Source of the DNA: Pseudorhodobacter antarcticus
GTDB lineage: Bacteria; Pseudomonadota; Alphaproteobacteria; Rhodobacterales; Rhodobacteraceae
Length of the DNA: 64,000 nucleotides
Assembly: GCA_945860375.1 (NCBI GenBank)
Contig: CAMAQR010000015.1
Coordinates: 1-64,000 of the forward strand
Reading direction: 5' to 3'
The notes under the pieces were generated by a model. That model ran no database searches. It saw only the letters and a list, made by a program, of their open reading frames with translations, and was not told the DNA's origin. A program made the position numbers and the translations under genes. Positions 15,520-26,499 of the stretch are shown in pieces; within the stretch, counting starts at the first letter, position 1, and the number at the start of each line of letters is the position of its first letter.

Positions 15520-16815
15520 TCAGCTTGCCGGGGCCACGGCGGAATGTGGTTTGGTGGTTTCCTCGGGGGCATCAACGCCGTCCAGCCGGTCGGCGCGGCG
15601 CAAATCCGGGAACATCCACGCCCAAAGTCCTGTCACCGCCAGCGTGCCAAAGCCACCAAACACCGCCGCCCCCACAGGGCCGATGAAGCGCGACACGACG
15701 CCGCTTTCAAACTCACCCAGCTCATTGGATCCCGAGATGAACAGCCCCGACACCGAAGACACCCGCCCGCGCATGTGGTCGGGTGTCACGATCTGCACCA
15801 GCGTCTGGCGGACATAGACCGAAATCATGTCCGCAGCGCCCAGCACCGCCAGGGCGGCCACTGACAGCCACATGTTTTGCGACAGGCCAAAGACAATCGT
15901 GGCCAAGCCAAACGCCGCCACCGCCCAGAACATCCGCACACCTGCCCGGCGTTTCAAAGGCCAGCGCGCCAGTGCCAAGGCCATCAGCACCGCCCCAATC
16001 GCGGGGCCTGATCGCAGGATGCCAAAGCCCTCGGGTCCGACCTTCAGGGTGTCGCTGGCAAAGGCGGGCAGCAGGGCGGTCGCCCCGCCCAAAAGCACCG
16101 CAAACAGGTCCAGAGAGATCGCGCCAAAGATGATCTTGTTCTGGAAGGTGTAGGCCAAGCCTTCGCGGATCTGTGCGATCTGGCTGCCGGGTTGACGTTC
16201 TGGCGTGGTGTTGGTGCGCAGGGTGGCGACAATGGCCATGGCCAGCACATAAAGCCCGGCGGCCACGGAGTAGGCGAGCGCAGTGGAACTGGCGCATAAA
16301 ATGCCACCGATCCACGGACCCAGAATGACCGACACCTGCCAGCTGAGCGATTTGAGCGAGATGGCCTGAGGCATGTCGGCCTTGGGCACCAGCATCGGCG
16401 TCAGCGCGGTTGCGGCAGGCGACAGAAACGCGCGACTGACGCCAAAAAGGGCTGCAATCGCAAAGATATGGGTCAGGTTCGGGTTTGGCTCCAGCGCCAC
16501 TGCGACCAAGCCCAGAACGCCGACGATCTTCACCGCGATGGAGGCCAGCACGATGGCGCGGCGCGAATGGCGGTCGGCCAGAGACCCGGCCCAAAGCGTC
16601 AGCACAAACATCGGCACGAATTGCGCAAGGCCGACCATGCCAACCATGAAAGCGCTTTCCTCGATCGACAGGCTTTGACGGGCGACGGTGTAAATCTGCC
16701 AGCCGATGGTGACGGCTTCGATCTGCACCGCGATGCTTTCAAAGGCCATGCCGGTCCAGTACCGCGCAAAATCGGGATGGCGGCGCAGGAAGTTGGGCTG
16801 TTTTGCACGGGTCAT
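15520..16815 (-). CDS. MFS transporter, EntS-like (MFS_3)
   Basis: This 431-residue protein has twelve hydrophobic segments. The loop 2-3 motif GSLADRHSRRAIVLAS and the overall pattern resemble EntS/MFS_3 exporters, which can extrude siderophores, macrolides or other compounds. The start MTRAKQ at 16815 is the last Met before the first helix; the open frame extends 16 codons further. It is convergent with nothing nearby and divergent from the nitroreductase gene. Confidence 0.85.
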   Translation of the reverse strand: MTRAKQPNFLRRHPDFARYWTGMAFESIAVQIEAVTIGWQIYTVARQSLSIEESAFMVGMVGLAQFVPMFVLTLWAGSLADRHSRRAIVLASIAVKIVGVLGLVAVALEPNPNLTHIFAIAALFGVSRAFLSPAATALTPMLVPKADMPQAISLKSLSWQVSVILGPWIGGILCASSTALAYSVAAGLYVLAMAIVATLRTNTTPERQPGSQIAQIREGLAYTFQNKIIFGAISLDLFAVLLGGATALLPAFASDTLKVGPEGFGILRSGPAIGAVLMALALARWPLKRRAGVRMFWAVAAFGLATIVFGLSQNMWLSVAALAVLGAADMISVYVRQTLVQIVTPDHMRGRVSSVSGLFISGSNELGEFESGVVSRFIGPVGAAVFGGFGTLAVTGLWAWMFPDLRRADRLDGVDAPEETTKPHSAVAPAS

Positions 16816-16933
16816 GGCGCGTTCTAGCCAAACCGTTTGGGCGCGACCAGAGCCTGCGCACATGCCCTGTGAAAGATAGCACCAAGATTGGGGTGTTCCT
16901 CGGCGACTGCGAGGCCTAGATGCAGGGCAACCA

Positions 16934-17539
16934 ATGAAAGCAGATGATATGACCCGCCCCGTTGCCCCCGCCCGCCATGCCGATCACGCCATTGCCGAAC
17001 AATTCCTGACCCGCTGGTCGCCGCGCGCTTTTGCCGACACGCCAATGTCACAGGCGCAGCTGATGTTGGTGCTGGAGGCTGCACGTTGGGCGCCGTCCGC
17101 CAGCAACAACCAGCCGTGGCGCTTTGTCTGGGGCCTGCGTGGAGATGCGGGCTTTGCCGCAATTGCAGACACACTGGTGCCGTTCAATCGGGCTTGGGCG
17201 GAAAAGGCAGCGGCTTTGGTCGTGGTGGCCTCGCAGGATCACACCGAGAAGGACGCAGTGCGCAGCCCGAACCGCTGGCACGCCTTTGATGCGGGCGCGG
17301 CTTGGGCGCAGATGGCGTTGCAGGCGCACTCCATGGGTCTGGCGGCCCATGCCATGGGTGGATTTGACGTGGACACCGCAACCCGTCTGCTGAACGTGCC
17401 CGAAGGTGTGGTGCTGCAAGCGGTTGTGGCACTTGGCACCAAGGGCGACATGGCGACCTTGCCCGAAGGGCTGCAGGCGCGCGAGTTTCCCTCTGCCCGC
17501 CACCCTTTGGCGCAGATCGTGCATCACGGCAGCTTTTGA
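16934..17539 (+). CDS. nitroreductase-family flavoprotein
   Basis: This 201-residue protein has the nitroreductase fold motifs: a RWSPRAF flavin-contact start (about residues 26-32), EAARWAPSASNNQPWRF (about 50-66) and a late glycine-rich GLAAHAMGGFD. Such enzymes use FMN and NAD(P)H to reduce nitroaromatics, quinones or other acceptors. The physiological substrate is unknown. AGGG is spaced 6 nt before ATG 16934. A second ATG five codons downstream is an alternative. It ends before a shared intrinsic terminator with guaA. Confidence 0.87.
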   Translation: MKADDMTRPVAPARHADHAIAEQFLTRWSPRAFADTPMSQAQLMLVLEAARWAPSASNNQPWRFVWGLRGDAGFAAIADTLVPFNRAWAEKAAALVVVASQDHTEKDAVRSPNRWHAFDAGAAWAQMALQAHSMGLAAHAMGGFDVDTATRLLNVPEGVVLQAVVALGTKGDMATLPEGLQAREFPSARHPLAQIVHHGSF

Positions 17540-17546
17540 AAGCAAA

Positions 17547-17570
17547 GGCCCGCATCGCGCGGGCCTTTTT
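17547..17570 (+). terminator. bidirectional intrinsic terminator between nitroreductase and guaA
   Basis: GGCCCGC (17547-17553) pairs with GCGGGCC (17559-17565) across ATCGC and is followed by TTTTT. AAA precedes the stem, giving weaker function for the convergent guaA transcript, whose stop codon touches the T tract. Confidence 0.85.
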
Positions 17571-19126
17571 CATTCCAATTCGATGGTGCCCGGTGGCTTG
17601 GACGTCACATCGTAGAACACCCGGTTGATGCCCTTCACCTCGTTGACGAGGCGGGTCATGGTTTCGCCAAGGAAATCATGGGTGAAAGGGTAGGTGTCGG
17701 CGGTCATACCGTCCACTGACGTCACCGCGCGCAGGGCCAGCGCATAATCATAGGTGCGCCCGTCGCCCATCACCCCCACGGTTTTCATCGGCAGAATGGC
17801 GGCGAAAGCCTGCCAGATTTCATCATAAAGCCCGTGTTTGCGGATCTGGTCGATGTAGACGGCATCGGCCTTGCGCAGAATGTCCAGCTTTTCGGGCGTG
17901 ATCTCGCCCGGGCAGCGGATGGCAAGGCCCGGACCGGGGAAAGGGTGACGACCGATGAAGCTGGCGGGCAAGCCCAATTCACGGCCCAAAGCGCGGACCT
18001 CATCCTTGAACAATTCCCGCAAGGGTTCGACCAGTTTCAGGCCCATTTTCTCGGGCAGACCCCCGACATTGTGGTGCGATTTGATCGTCACCGAGGGGCC
18101 ACCGCTAAAAGACACCGACTCGATCACATCGGGATACAATGTGCCTTGGGCAAGGAATTCCGCACCCTCAATCCCGTTGGCGTATTTCTGGAACACGTCG
18201 ATGAACAGGCCACCGATGATCTTGCGCTTGGTTTCGGGATCGGAAACCCCGGACAGACGGCCCAGAAACAACTCCGACTCATCGGCATGGATCAGGTTCA
18301 GGTTGTAATGGTCGCGGAACATGGCGACGACCTGCTCGGCCTCGCCCAGCCGCAACAACCCGTGGTCGACGAAAACGCAGGTCAACTGCTCACCGATCGC
18401 CTCGTGGATCAGGATCGCTGTCACCGAGCTGTCGACGCCGCCCGAAAGCGCGCAGATCACCTGCTTGTCACCGACTTGGGCGCGAATGTTGGCAATCGCC
18501 TGTTCACGGTACAGCCCCATCGTCCAATCACCGGTAAAGCCCGCCAACCGCACGAAATTGCGGTAGAGCTGCGCGCCCTTCGGGGTGTGATGCACCTCGG
18601 GGTGGAATTGCACGGCATAGAACTGCCGCGCCACATCGGCGGTGATCGCAAAGGGCGCATTGGGTGACGTGCCATAGACCTCAAAGCCGGGAGCAAGGCG
18701 CGAGACGTGATCGCCGTGGCTCATCCAGACCTGTTCGCGACCGTCGGCAAACCAGCCCTCCAGCAAGGGCAGCGTGCCGGCGGTGGGGGTCACGAAAGCT
18801 CGCCCGAATTCAGCGGTGCCATGACCGCCCTCTACCTGCCCGCCAAGACAATGCATCATCACCTGCTGGCCATAGCAGATGCCCAAAATCGGCACGCCCA
18901 GATCAAACACGCCCGAAGGCGGCATGGGAGCGCCGTCCCAATAGACCGAGGCCGGGCCGCCCGACAAGATCACGGCCTGCGGCGCAAAGGCGTCCAGAAA
19001 GGCGTTGTCGACCTTGTTATAGGGGTGAATCTCGCAATAAACGTTCAACTCGCGCAGGCGGCGCGCAATCAGTTGCGTGACCTGAGAGCCGAAGTCGATG
19101 ATCAGAAGGCGTTGATGCTGTGTCAT
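17570..19126 (-). CDS. guaA: GMP synthase (glutamine-hydrolysing)
   Basis: This 518-residue enzyme converts XMP to GMP using ATP and glutamine. The N-terminal class I glutaminase has Cys in ILGICYGQQ and the QFHPEVHHT block. The ATP-pyrophosphatase domain begins with [10 protein letters not shown] (about residue 220). The C-terminal dimerisation domain ends with [13 protein letters not shown]. The start [15 protein letters not shown] at 19126 matches family N-termini; the frame is open 20 codons further but without support. It is a single gene on the minus strand. Confidence 0.97.
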   Translation of the reverse strand: MTQHQRLLIIDFGSQVTQLIARRLRELNVYCEIHPYNKVDNAFLDAFAPQAVILSGGPASVYWDGAPMPPSGVFDLGVPILGICYGQQVMMHCLGGQVEGGHGTAEFGRAFVTPTAGTLPLLEGWFADGREQVWMSHGDHVSRLAPGFEVYGTSPNAPFAITADVARQFYAVQFHPEVHHTPKGAQLYRNFVRLAGFTGDWTMGLYREQAIANIRAQVGDKQVICALSGGVDSSVTAILIHEAIGEQLTCVFVDHGLLRLGEAEQVVAMFRDHYNLNLIHADESELFLGRLSGVSDPETKRKIIGGLFIDVFQKYANGIEGAEFLAQGTLYPDVIESVSFSGGPSVTIKSHHNVGGLPEKMGLKLVEPLRELFKDEVRALGRELGLPASFIGRHPFPGPGLAIRCPGEITPEKLDILRKADAVYIDQIRKHGLYDEIWQAFAAILPMKTVGVMGDGRTYDYALALRAVTSVDGMTADTYPFTHDFLGETMTRLVNEVKGINRVFYDVTSKPPGTIELE

Positions 19127-19375
19127 GGCCTCGGGTAGCCGCATGTGAAGGGAATCGCAAGATGGGGGCGGGGGAAAATTCTGCAAGCCGGAATTTTATG
19201 AAGTGGTTCTGCCTTCACGAGGGCTATCTGCGCGCAAAGGATGGCACTCGTCGCTTTCAGGCTGGGTTCATGTCGGTTTTGGCAATTATGCGGCGCATTC
19301 GGGGGGCGCGGGCCAAGGCAATCGCGGCATAAGGGGCGAAATAGGCCGCCACTGCGGCACCGGATGGAGAATGAC
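19127..19375. promoter_or_regulatory. divergent guaA/mttB intergenic region
   Basis: These 249 nt must contain the promoters for both genes. An inverted repeat, AAAATTC (19175-19181) with GAATTTT (19191-19197), lies about 50 nt upstream of guaA. No ORF or riboswitch is recognised. Confidence 0.4.
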
Positions 19376-20917
19376 ATGAGCGATTTGGGTGGACGTCGGG
19401 CGCGGGGCGGTGGCGGGGCAACGCGGCGGGCAGAGCGGACAGCGGTGTCCTTTGAGACCGCGAAATTCATCCAGCGCAACATTCCGAATTTTGAGATTCT
19501 GAACGAAGAGGCGCTCCAGATCATCGAATGGAACGCCGAAACCATTCTGGAAGAAATCGGCGTCAACTTTGTGGAAAACGAGGCCGCCCTGCAACGCTGG
19601 CGCGAGGCAGGGGCCGATGTGCGGGGCGAGCGTGTGCACATTCCGCGCGGATTGGCGCGCAAACTTTGCTCTACCGCTCCGAAAACCTTCATCCAGCACG
19701 CCCGCAACCCCGAGCGCAACGTCGATATCGGCGGTCGCAATCTGGTGCTGGCCCCGGTCTACGGCCCGCCCTTCGTCCGCGATGCGGCGGGCGGTCGGCG
19801 CTATGCCACCATCCATGATTTCCAGAATTTCGTGAAACTGGGCTATATGTCGAAATGGCTGCACCATTCCGGCGGCACCGTCTGCGAGCCGACCGATGTG
19901 CCGGTGAACAAGCGCCACCTCGACATGCTGCACGCCCATATGGTGCTGTCGGACAAGCCCTATATGGGCTCGGTGACAGAGCCATCGCGCGCAGCGGATT
20001 CGGTCGAGATGTCGAAAATCCTGTTTGGCGCGGATTTCGTCGATCAGAACACGGTGATGACCAGCCTTATCAACATCAACTCGCCCATGACCTTTGACGG
20101 CATCATGATGGGCGCGCTGGAAGTTTACGCGCAGGCCAATCAGGCCGCGATCATCTCGCCCTTCATCGTTGGCGGCGCGATGGCCCCGGTCACGGTGGCA
20201 GGCACGCTGACGCAAGTGCTGGCCGAAGTGCTGGCCGGCGTCGCCTATTCCCAGCTGGTGCGCCCCGGTGCGCCGGTGATCGCAGGGGCCTTCGTGACCT
20301 CGATCGACATGAACTCGGGCGCGCCGACCTTTGGCACCCCCGAGGCCGCGCATATCACCTACGGCGTCGGGCAATTGGTGCGCCGTCTGGGTCTGCCCTA
20401 CCGGTCGGCAGGCTCGTTCTGCGGCTCGAAACTGCCGGACGCGCAAGCGGCTTACGAAACGGCAAACAGCCTGAACATGGGGTTGCTTGCCGGCGTCAAC
20501 TTCATGCTGCACGCTTGCGGTTGGCTGGAAGGCGGGCTGGTGTCGTCTTACGAGAAATTCGTGATGGACGCGGATCAGCTGGGCACCCTGCACCATCTGG
20601 CCCAAGGCATCATGATGGACACCAACGGTCAGGCGATGGATGCCATCCGCGAAGTGGGCCCGGGCGGCCACTTCCTAGGCTGCGAGCACACGCAGGCCAA
20701 TTTCAAAACCGCGTTCTGGCGCTCGGACCTGTTCGACTTCAAACCGTTTGAAACCTGGGCCGAAGAAGGCGCGCGCGACACCCAAGCGCTGGCCACCGAG
20801 CGCGTCGCCAAAATGCTGGGCGACTATCAGCAGCCCGCGCTTGATGACGGCATCCGCGAGGCGCTGGATGCTTTCGTCGCCAAACGCAAATCGGAAATGC
20901 CAGACGCCTTCATCTGA
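19376..20917 (+). CDS. MttB-family trimethylamine methyltransferase-like protein, non-pyrrolysine
   Basis: This 513-residue protein is a member of the MttB superfamily, which transfers methyl groups from quaternary or tertiary amines (glycine betaine, carnitine, proline betaine and others) to a corrinoid protein. N-terminal residues of the type ILNEEALQIIEWNAETILEEI are characteristic. The frame contains no internal TAG, so unlike archaeal MttB it does not use pyrrolysine. Genes of this type are numerous in roseobacters. The start MSDLGG at 19376 has GGAGA just upstream; an ATG four codons earlier is possible. No corrinoid protein or second methyltransferase is adjacent, so the pathway partner is elsewhere. 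Confidence 0.88.
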   Translation: MSDLGGRRARGGGGATRRAERTAVSFETAKFIQRNIPNFEILNEEALQIIEWNAETILEEIGVNFVENEAALQRWREAGADVRGERVHIPRGLARKLCSTAPKTFIQHARNPERNVDIGGRNLVLAPVYGPPFVRDAAGGRRYATIHDFQNFVKLGYMSKWLHHSGGTVCEPTDVPVNKRHLDMLHAHMVLSDKPYMGSVTEPSRAADSVEMSKILFGADFVDQNTVMTSLININSPMTFDGIMMGALEVYAQANQAAIISPFIVGGAMAPVTVAGTLTQVLAEVLAGVAYSQLVRPGAPVIAGAFVTSIDMNSGAPTFGTPEAAHITYGVGQLVRRLGLPYRSAGSFCGSKLPDAQAAYETANSLNMGLLAGVNFMLHACGWLEGGLVSSYEKFVMDADQLGTLHHLAQGIMMDTNGQAMDAIREVGPGGHFLGCEHTQANFKTAFWRSDLFDFKPFETWAEEGARDTQALATERVAKMLGDYQQPALDDGIREALDAFVAKRKSEMPDAFI

Positions 20918-20935
20918 TCCGACCCTGCTTTTTGC

Positions 20936-20985
20936 TTCATCTGTCTTGAAATATCCCACGGGGGCGTGGGGGGGTGCCCCCCCAC
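20936..20985 (+). repeat. dispersed AAATATCC repeat, copy 2, with GC hairpin
   Basis: It begins 19 nt after the mttB-like stop: TTCATCTGTCTTGAAATATCC, then a stem GTGGGGGG/CCCCCCAC (20966-20985) with a minimal loop. Position and structure suggest a transcription terminator or 3' processing element. Confidence 0.75.
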
Positions 20986-21120
20986 TGCCACTGCGCGAAA
21001 CGCTTGATCGCAAGTGAAAACGTGGCCAAGCGCGGCAGAATTGTTCAGACTTGTGGCGTGGCATAGGTTCGAAAAGGGAAACAATTCCCCGCAGCCGGTC
21101 CGGCGCGGGCCTTTCTCCTC

Positions 21121-21405
21121 TCACACGGCCACGTTGCGCGGCAGCAGACGCACTTCGGCCATCAGCGCGATCAGAACATCGACATGATGCGCCACCGAAT
21201 AGGCGGCGTCTGCGGCGCGGCGCGTTTGTTCCAGCCGCTCCTCCGCCTCCAGCAGGTGTGGCAAGGTGCTGGCTGTCGACATCATGTTGGGGACCAGCCG
21301 CTTCAAATCCCGCTCGCGCCGGTAATCGCCCAGCCCAAAGCGGGCGGCGCGGATCAACAGGCGCGGGCGGCGCAATTCATTCAGAAGGGCAGGAAAATCG
21401 GTCAT
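21121..21405 (-). CDS. DUF6477 family protein
   Basis: This 94-residue basic protein begins MTDFPALLNELRRPRLLIRA and continues with FGLGDYRRERDLKRL, matching my memory of DUF6477, a small family restricted to Rhodobacterales with no known function. The start at 21405 has GGAGG at good spacing; the longer frame to 21495 is unsupported. It is divergent from the DUF6456 gene, and the two lineage-specific genes are probably functionally linked. Confidence 0.8.
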   Translation of the reverse strand: MTDFPALLNELRRPRLLIRAARFGLGDYRRERDLKRLVPNMMSTASTLPHLLEAEERLEQTRRAADAAYSVAHHVDVLIALMAEVRLLPRNVAV

Positions 21406-21565
21406 GGCAGCCTCCGGTTGGACAGGCTTCACCTTAACCTCACGCAACCGGGCGTTGCGCAAGGGCCATTTCGAGCGCGCGCAGGGTTGCCGCATTGTTT
21501 AAGATTTATAAACAATTATTGGAAAAGTCACAATCTTGGCTCGGCCATTAACCTTTGGGTAACAA

Positions 21566-22771
21566 ATGCCACTCACGGTTGAAAGCGTCTTTGGCGAGAC
21601 AACAACAGCCGGTGAAGCGGTGCGGAACGAGGCGATGCAATCCAACCTTTCTTCCTTGCACGGCTTGCCCGGTTGGTTGCCCGATGCGGTCCGGCTGTAC
21701 CTGAGCCATACCGAGGACGGCATGTCGCTGCGGGCTTTGGCCCGGCGCGATGGCAAGCACGCCTCGACCGTCATGCGCCTTGTGCGGCGCTATGAAGGTC
21801 GGCGCGACGATCCGCTGGTCGATGAGGCCTTGGCTGCCTTGCTGCATTGCGACCCATGTGATCCTGTCGCGCCCCATCTTGCCGCCCCCCATCTTGCCGC
21901 CAGAGAGGATGATTCCGATATGACTGCAGCCATTCGCCCCCAAAGCCTGATTGCGGATGCCGCCACCATCGACCGCGAGGGCAAGCGCATCCTGCGCCGT
22001 CTGGCCGAACCGGGCGCGATTCTGGCCATTGCGCCCGATATGGAAAAGGCGGTGGTGATGCGCGCATTTCCCGATGGCCGCACCCTGCGCACCGGGGTGG
22101 TGGAGCGGGTTCTGGCGCAGGCCTTTGCGCTGAAAGACTGGATCATCTGCCGCAAACCGGGGCGGGTGGCCAGCTATGAGATCACCGCTGTGGGCCGCGC
22201 GGCCTTGCTGCGGATGCTGGCCGAGGATGATCGCAGCGGTCTGGCCGAAGCCACCACGCCTTTCGCCGATCCGCAGCGCGAATGGGACCCGCGCGCCGGT
22301 GCGGCGGATGAAGGCCCGCGCCGCATCCGCTACAATCTGGCCGAAAGCCCGGTGGCGGTGTTGGGGCGCAGGCGCGACAAGGATGGCAAGTTGTTTCTGG
22401 AGCCCGAACTGGTCAACGCCGCCGAGCGTCTGCGGGAGGATTTTGAACTGGCGCAGATGGGCCCGCGCGTGGCGCAGAACTGGGAGCGTTTTTTGACCGG
22501 CGGCGACCGTGGCAGCTTTCGCGCTGAGACAGGGCAACCCGAAGGTCCGCGCGCCGCGCGCGATCGGGTGGCACTTGCGTTGCGCGATCTGGGGCCGGGG
22601 CTCGGCGATGTGGCGCTGCGGGTCTGTTGCTTTCTCGAAGGAATCGAGACGGCGGAACAGCGGTTGGGTTGGGCGGCGCGGTCAGGCAAGATTGTGCTGC
22701 GCATCGCTTTGCAACGCCTGCACCGCCATCATGTTGAAACTTATGGAAAGTCTGGACGGATGATTGGGTGA
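21566..22771 (+). CDS. DUF6456 helix-turn-helix protein
   Basis: This 401-residue protein has an N-terminal HTH-like segment (YLSHTEDGMSLRALARRDGKH, about residues 48-70, then STVMRLVRRYE). A winged-helix-like middle part (RILRRLAEPGAILAI; VVERVLAQAF) and a C-terminal domain ending ALQRLHRHHVETYG are characteristic of DUF6456. It is probably a DNA-binding regulator specific to alphaproteobacteria. The frame begins at ATG 21566. ATG 21635 (MQSNLSSLHGLPGWLP) is a plausible alternative. The divergent partner is the DUF6477 gene, 160 nt away. Confidence 0.75.
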   Translation: MPLTVESVFGETTTAGEAVRNEAMQSNLSSLHGLPGWLPDAVRLYLSHTEDGMSLRALARRDGKHASTVMRLVRRYEGRRDDPLVDEALAALLHCDPCDPVAPHLAAPHLAAREDDSDMTAAIRPQSLIADAATIDREGKRILRRLAEPGAILAIAPDMEKAVVMRAFPDGRTLRTGVVERVLAQAFALKDWIICRKPGRVASYEITAVGRAALLRMLAEDDRSGLAEATTPFADPQREWDPRAGAADEGPRRIRYNLAESPVAVLGRRRDKDGKLFLEPELVNAAERLREDFELAQMGPRVAQNWERFLTGGDRGSFRAETGQPEGPRAARDRVALALRDLGPGLGDVALRVCCFLEGIETAEQRLGWAARSGKIVLRIALQRLHRHHVETYGKSGRMIG

Positions 22772-22791
22772 GGCCCGGCGGCTTTCGCCGC

Positions 22792-22816
22792 GAAAACGCT
22801 CCAGTGGAGCGTTTTC
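22792..22816. terminator. 12-bp perfect hairpin after DUF6456 gene
   Basis: GAAAACGCTCCA (22792-22803) and TGGAGCGTTTTC (22805-22816) are separated by one base, 20 nt after the DUF6456 stop. The stem itself contains the T run. It may work as a terminator or a cruciform. Confidence 0.55.
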
Positions 22817-22823
22817 AGGGCCG

Positions 22824-22930
22824 AACGCGCGGGGCCACCGCACCGCGCTGGCGTTTGCCGCAAAACGCGCGGGGCCACTGCACCGCGCCGGGGGGCGGCA
22901 AGGCGAACGCGCGGGGCCACCGCACCGCAC
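22824..22930. repeat. three direct repeats of about 25 bp
   Basis: AACGCGCGGGGCCACYGCAC units start at 22824, 22864 and 22906, so the period is 40-42 bp. They fill the convergent gap between the DUF6456 and LysE genes. One copy has T in place of C at the Y position, and the 3' parts diverge. No coding potential is claimed. Confidence 0.8.
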
Positions 22931-22937
22931 CGGATTG

Positions 22938-23495
22938 TCACCCCGCGAAGGCCTTTGCGGCCAGCAAAACCGATAACAGGGCCAACCAGATTGCAGCGCC
23001 TTTGTTCAGCCACTGGCCTGATCGCGACAGCACTCCGGCCCCCAAAACCGCCCATAGCGCGGCAATCACCGGCACTTGAACGGCAAAGCTGATCAGACTG
23101 TGCAGCGCCGTCGGACCTGCCGGAATCAACACCAGACCGAACAACAGGCATTTGGGGTTCAGCAGAGTCGTCACCCCCACCTGCATGGCGGACACTGGAT
23201 GCGCTGCCGCCGACAGGGCCGCCGGACGGTGCCAAAGCCCAAAGGCCAGACGCGCCACCCAAAGTGCCGCAACACCGGTCAGGACAGGGCGCAAGATCGG
23301 CAGGCGGTCCAGCACCGGCGCACCCCAGATCACCAAGGGCACCACCACGCAAAGATAGGCCAGCAACTCGACCGGCAGCAACCGCAGCCCCGCGCGAAAA
23401 CCGCCCTGCGCCCCCGCCAGCGCCAACAGCGTGTTGGTTGGGCCGGGGGTGATCAGCAGCGCCAAAAGCGCAAGGTTCAGTTCAATCAGGGTCAT
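22938..23495 (-). CDS. LysE/RhtB-family exporter
   Basis: This 185-residue membrane protein has an N-terminus MTLIELNLALLALLITPGPT characteristic of LysE-type amino-acid exporters (TPGPTNTLLALAGAQGG). Five or six hydrophobic segments and an NPKCLLFGL motif are visible. The substrate is unknown. I chose Met at 23495; the longer frame covers an intergenic palindrome and is not credible. It is downstream of katG on the same strand but separated by katG's terminator. Confidence 0.83.
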   Translation of the reverse strand: MTLIELNLALLALLITPGPTNTLLALAGAQGGFRAGLRLLPVELLAYLCVVVPLVIWGAPVLDRLPILRPVLTGVAALWVARLAFGLWHRPAALSAAAHPVSAMQVGVTTLLNPKCLLFGLVLIPAGPTALHSLISFAVQVPVIAALWAVLGAGVLSRSGQWLNKGAAIWLALLSVLLAAKAFAG

Positions 23496-23564
23496 GCGGG
23501 GGATGTAGCGCAGGTGTGGCACAAGCGAAATCTGATTATGCCGGATCATGAAATACGTTACCGC

Positions 23565-23612
23565 AACTTGATCCGGGGCCCCGCCTTGACGGCCATGGCC
23601 CCGGATCAAGTT
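23565..23612. repeat. 16-bp perfect inverted repeat between lysE and katG
   Basis: AACTTGATCCGGGGCC (23565-23580) and GGCCCCGGATCAAGTT (23597-23612) flank a 16-nt spacer. It lies upstream of the LysE-type gene and downstream of katG. It could be a repeat element of the REP type or a regulatory hairpin in the lysE leader. Confidence 0.75.
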
Positions 23613-23646
23613 GGGGCGCGACGCGGGGCAGGCGGTGCAGAATGAC

Positions 23647-23671
23647 AAGGGCGGCGTCTTGCGCCGCCCTT
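23647..23671 (-). terminator. katG terminator hairpin
   Basis: AAGGGCGGCG (23647-23656) and CGCCGCCCTT (23662-23671) form a perfect 10-bp stem with loop TCTTG, about 20 nt after the katG stop. The T tract on the minus strand is short. Confidence 0.65.
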
Positions 23672-23691
23672 GCTGGCCTTGATGCCTGAAC

Positions 23692-25884
<2,193 letters not shown>

Positions 25885-25967
25885 TCAACTCCGCTGTTGG
25901 TGTGCCGGCCCTGTTTGGGCGGCGTTCTCTTTCACAATATAGAGCCACAGCGGATTGCGCAAAGGGA

Positions 25968-25984
25968 ATTAGAACAATTCTAAA
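25968..25984. promoter_or_regulatory. Irr-type iron control element (ICE) upstream of katG
   Basis: ATTAGAACAATTCTAAA matches the ICE consensus TTTAGAANNNTTCTAAA at all but one position. It lies about 90 nt upstream of katG, with a TATATT -10-like element between. In alphaproteobacteria Irr, a Fur-family protein, binds such sites to link heme/iron status to expression. Control of katG by Irr is inference from this site. Confidence 0.6.
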
Positions 25985-26415
25985 ACGAAAAAGGGGCAGG
26001 TTTCGGCGCCCTCATTGGTGCTTTGAAACAACGATCCGCCGACGCGGGTCAGACCGGCCTTGTAAACAAGGCGCGCCAAAGCTCCGCCCACAAAAGGCGC
26101 AGCGAAGAACACCCAAAGCTGCGACAGCGCCGCACCAGCGGCAAAGACCGCGGGGGCCAAAGGACCGCGCCGGGCTCACCGAAACGCCGGTCACATGGAT
26201 GCCAACCAGATGGATGGCAGCCGATGTCAGGCCAACCGCAGGGCCAGAGAAGCCAGCCGCTGAACCCGTGCCAGCGCGCCCAGAATCACCGTGCCGAACA
26301 AGAGCGTCATCACAAATTCAAACACCCGCATTTCGACACTGAGTTTGCTGTTCATCTCGCTGCGGTTTTCAAAAACCGACCTGCCCTTGGCCTTGCCCCC
26401 ACCACATGGCCCCAT
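25969..26415 (-). pseudogene. aqpZ: aquaporin Z remnant, truncated and frameshifted
   Basis: Three minus-strand frames together spell the C-terminal half of an aquaporin: a hydrophobic helix [17 protein letters not shown], then [20 protein letters not shown], the second NPA-type box with its selectivity arginine (SPARSFGP), and the terminal helix [20 protein letters not shown] with [13 protein letters not shown]. One frame change falls near 26230 and another near 26150, and the first NPA half is missing. The gene is therefore a decaying remnant between katG and lipA. Its water/glycerol channel function must be lost. Confidence 0.8.
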
Positions 26416-26499
26416 GCACGCAGGTCAAAGCTGCGGACGTTGCCAAGGGGCTGCGGTAGGACTATCAGTTGGGGGCGAAGCCTTCAGGGGGAAAAACCG

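Noticed and set aside
19376..20917. Pyrrolysine-containing trimethylamine methyltransferase
   Set aside because: No in-frame TAG occurs in the gene and no pyl genes are in the window.
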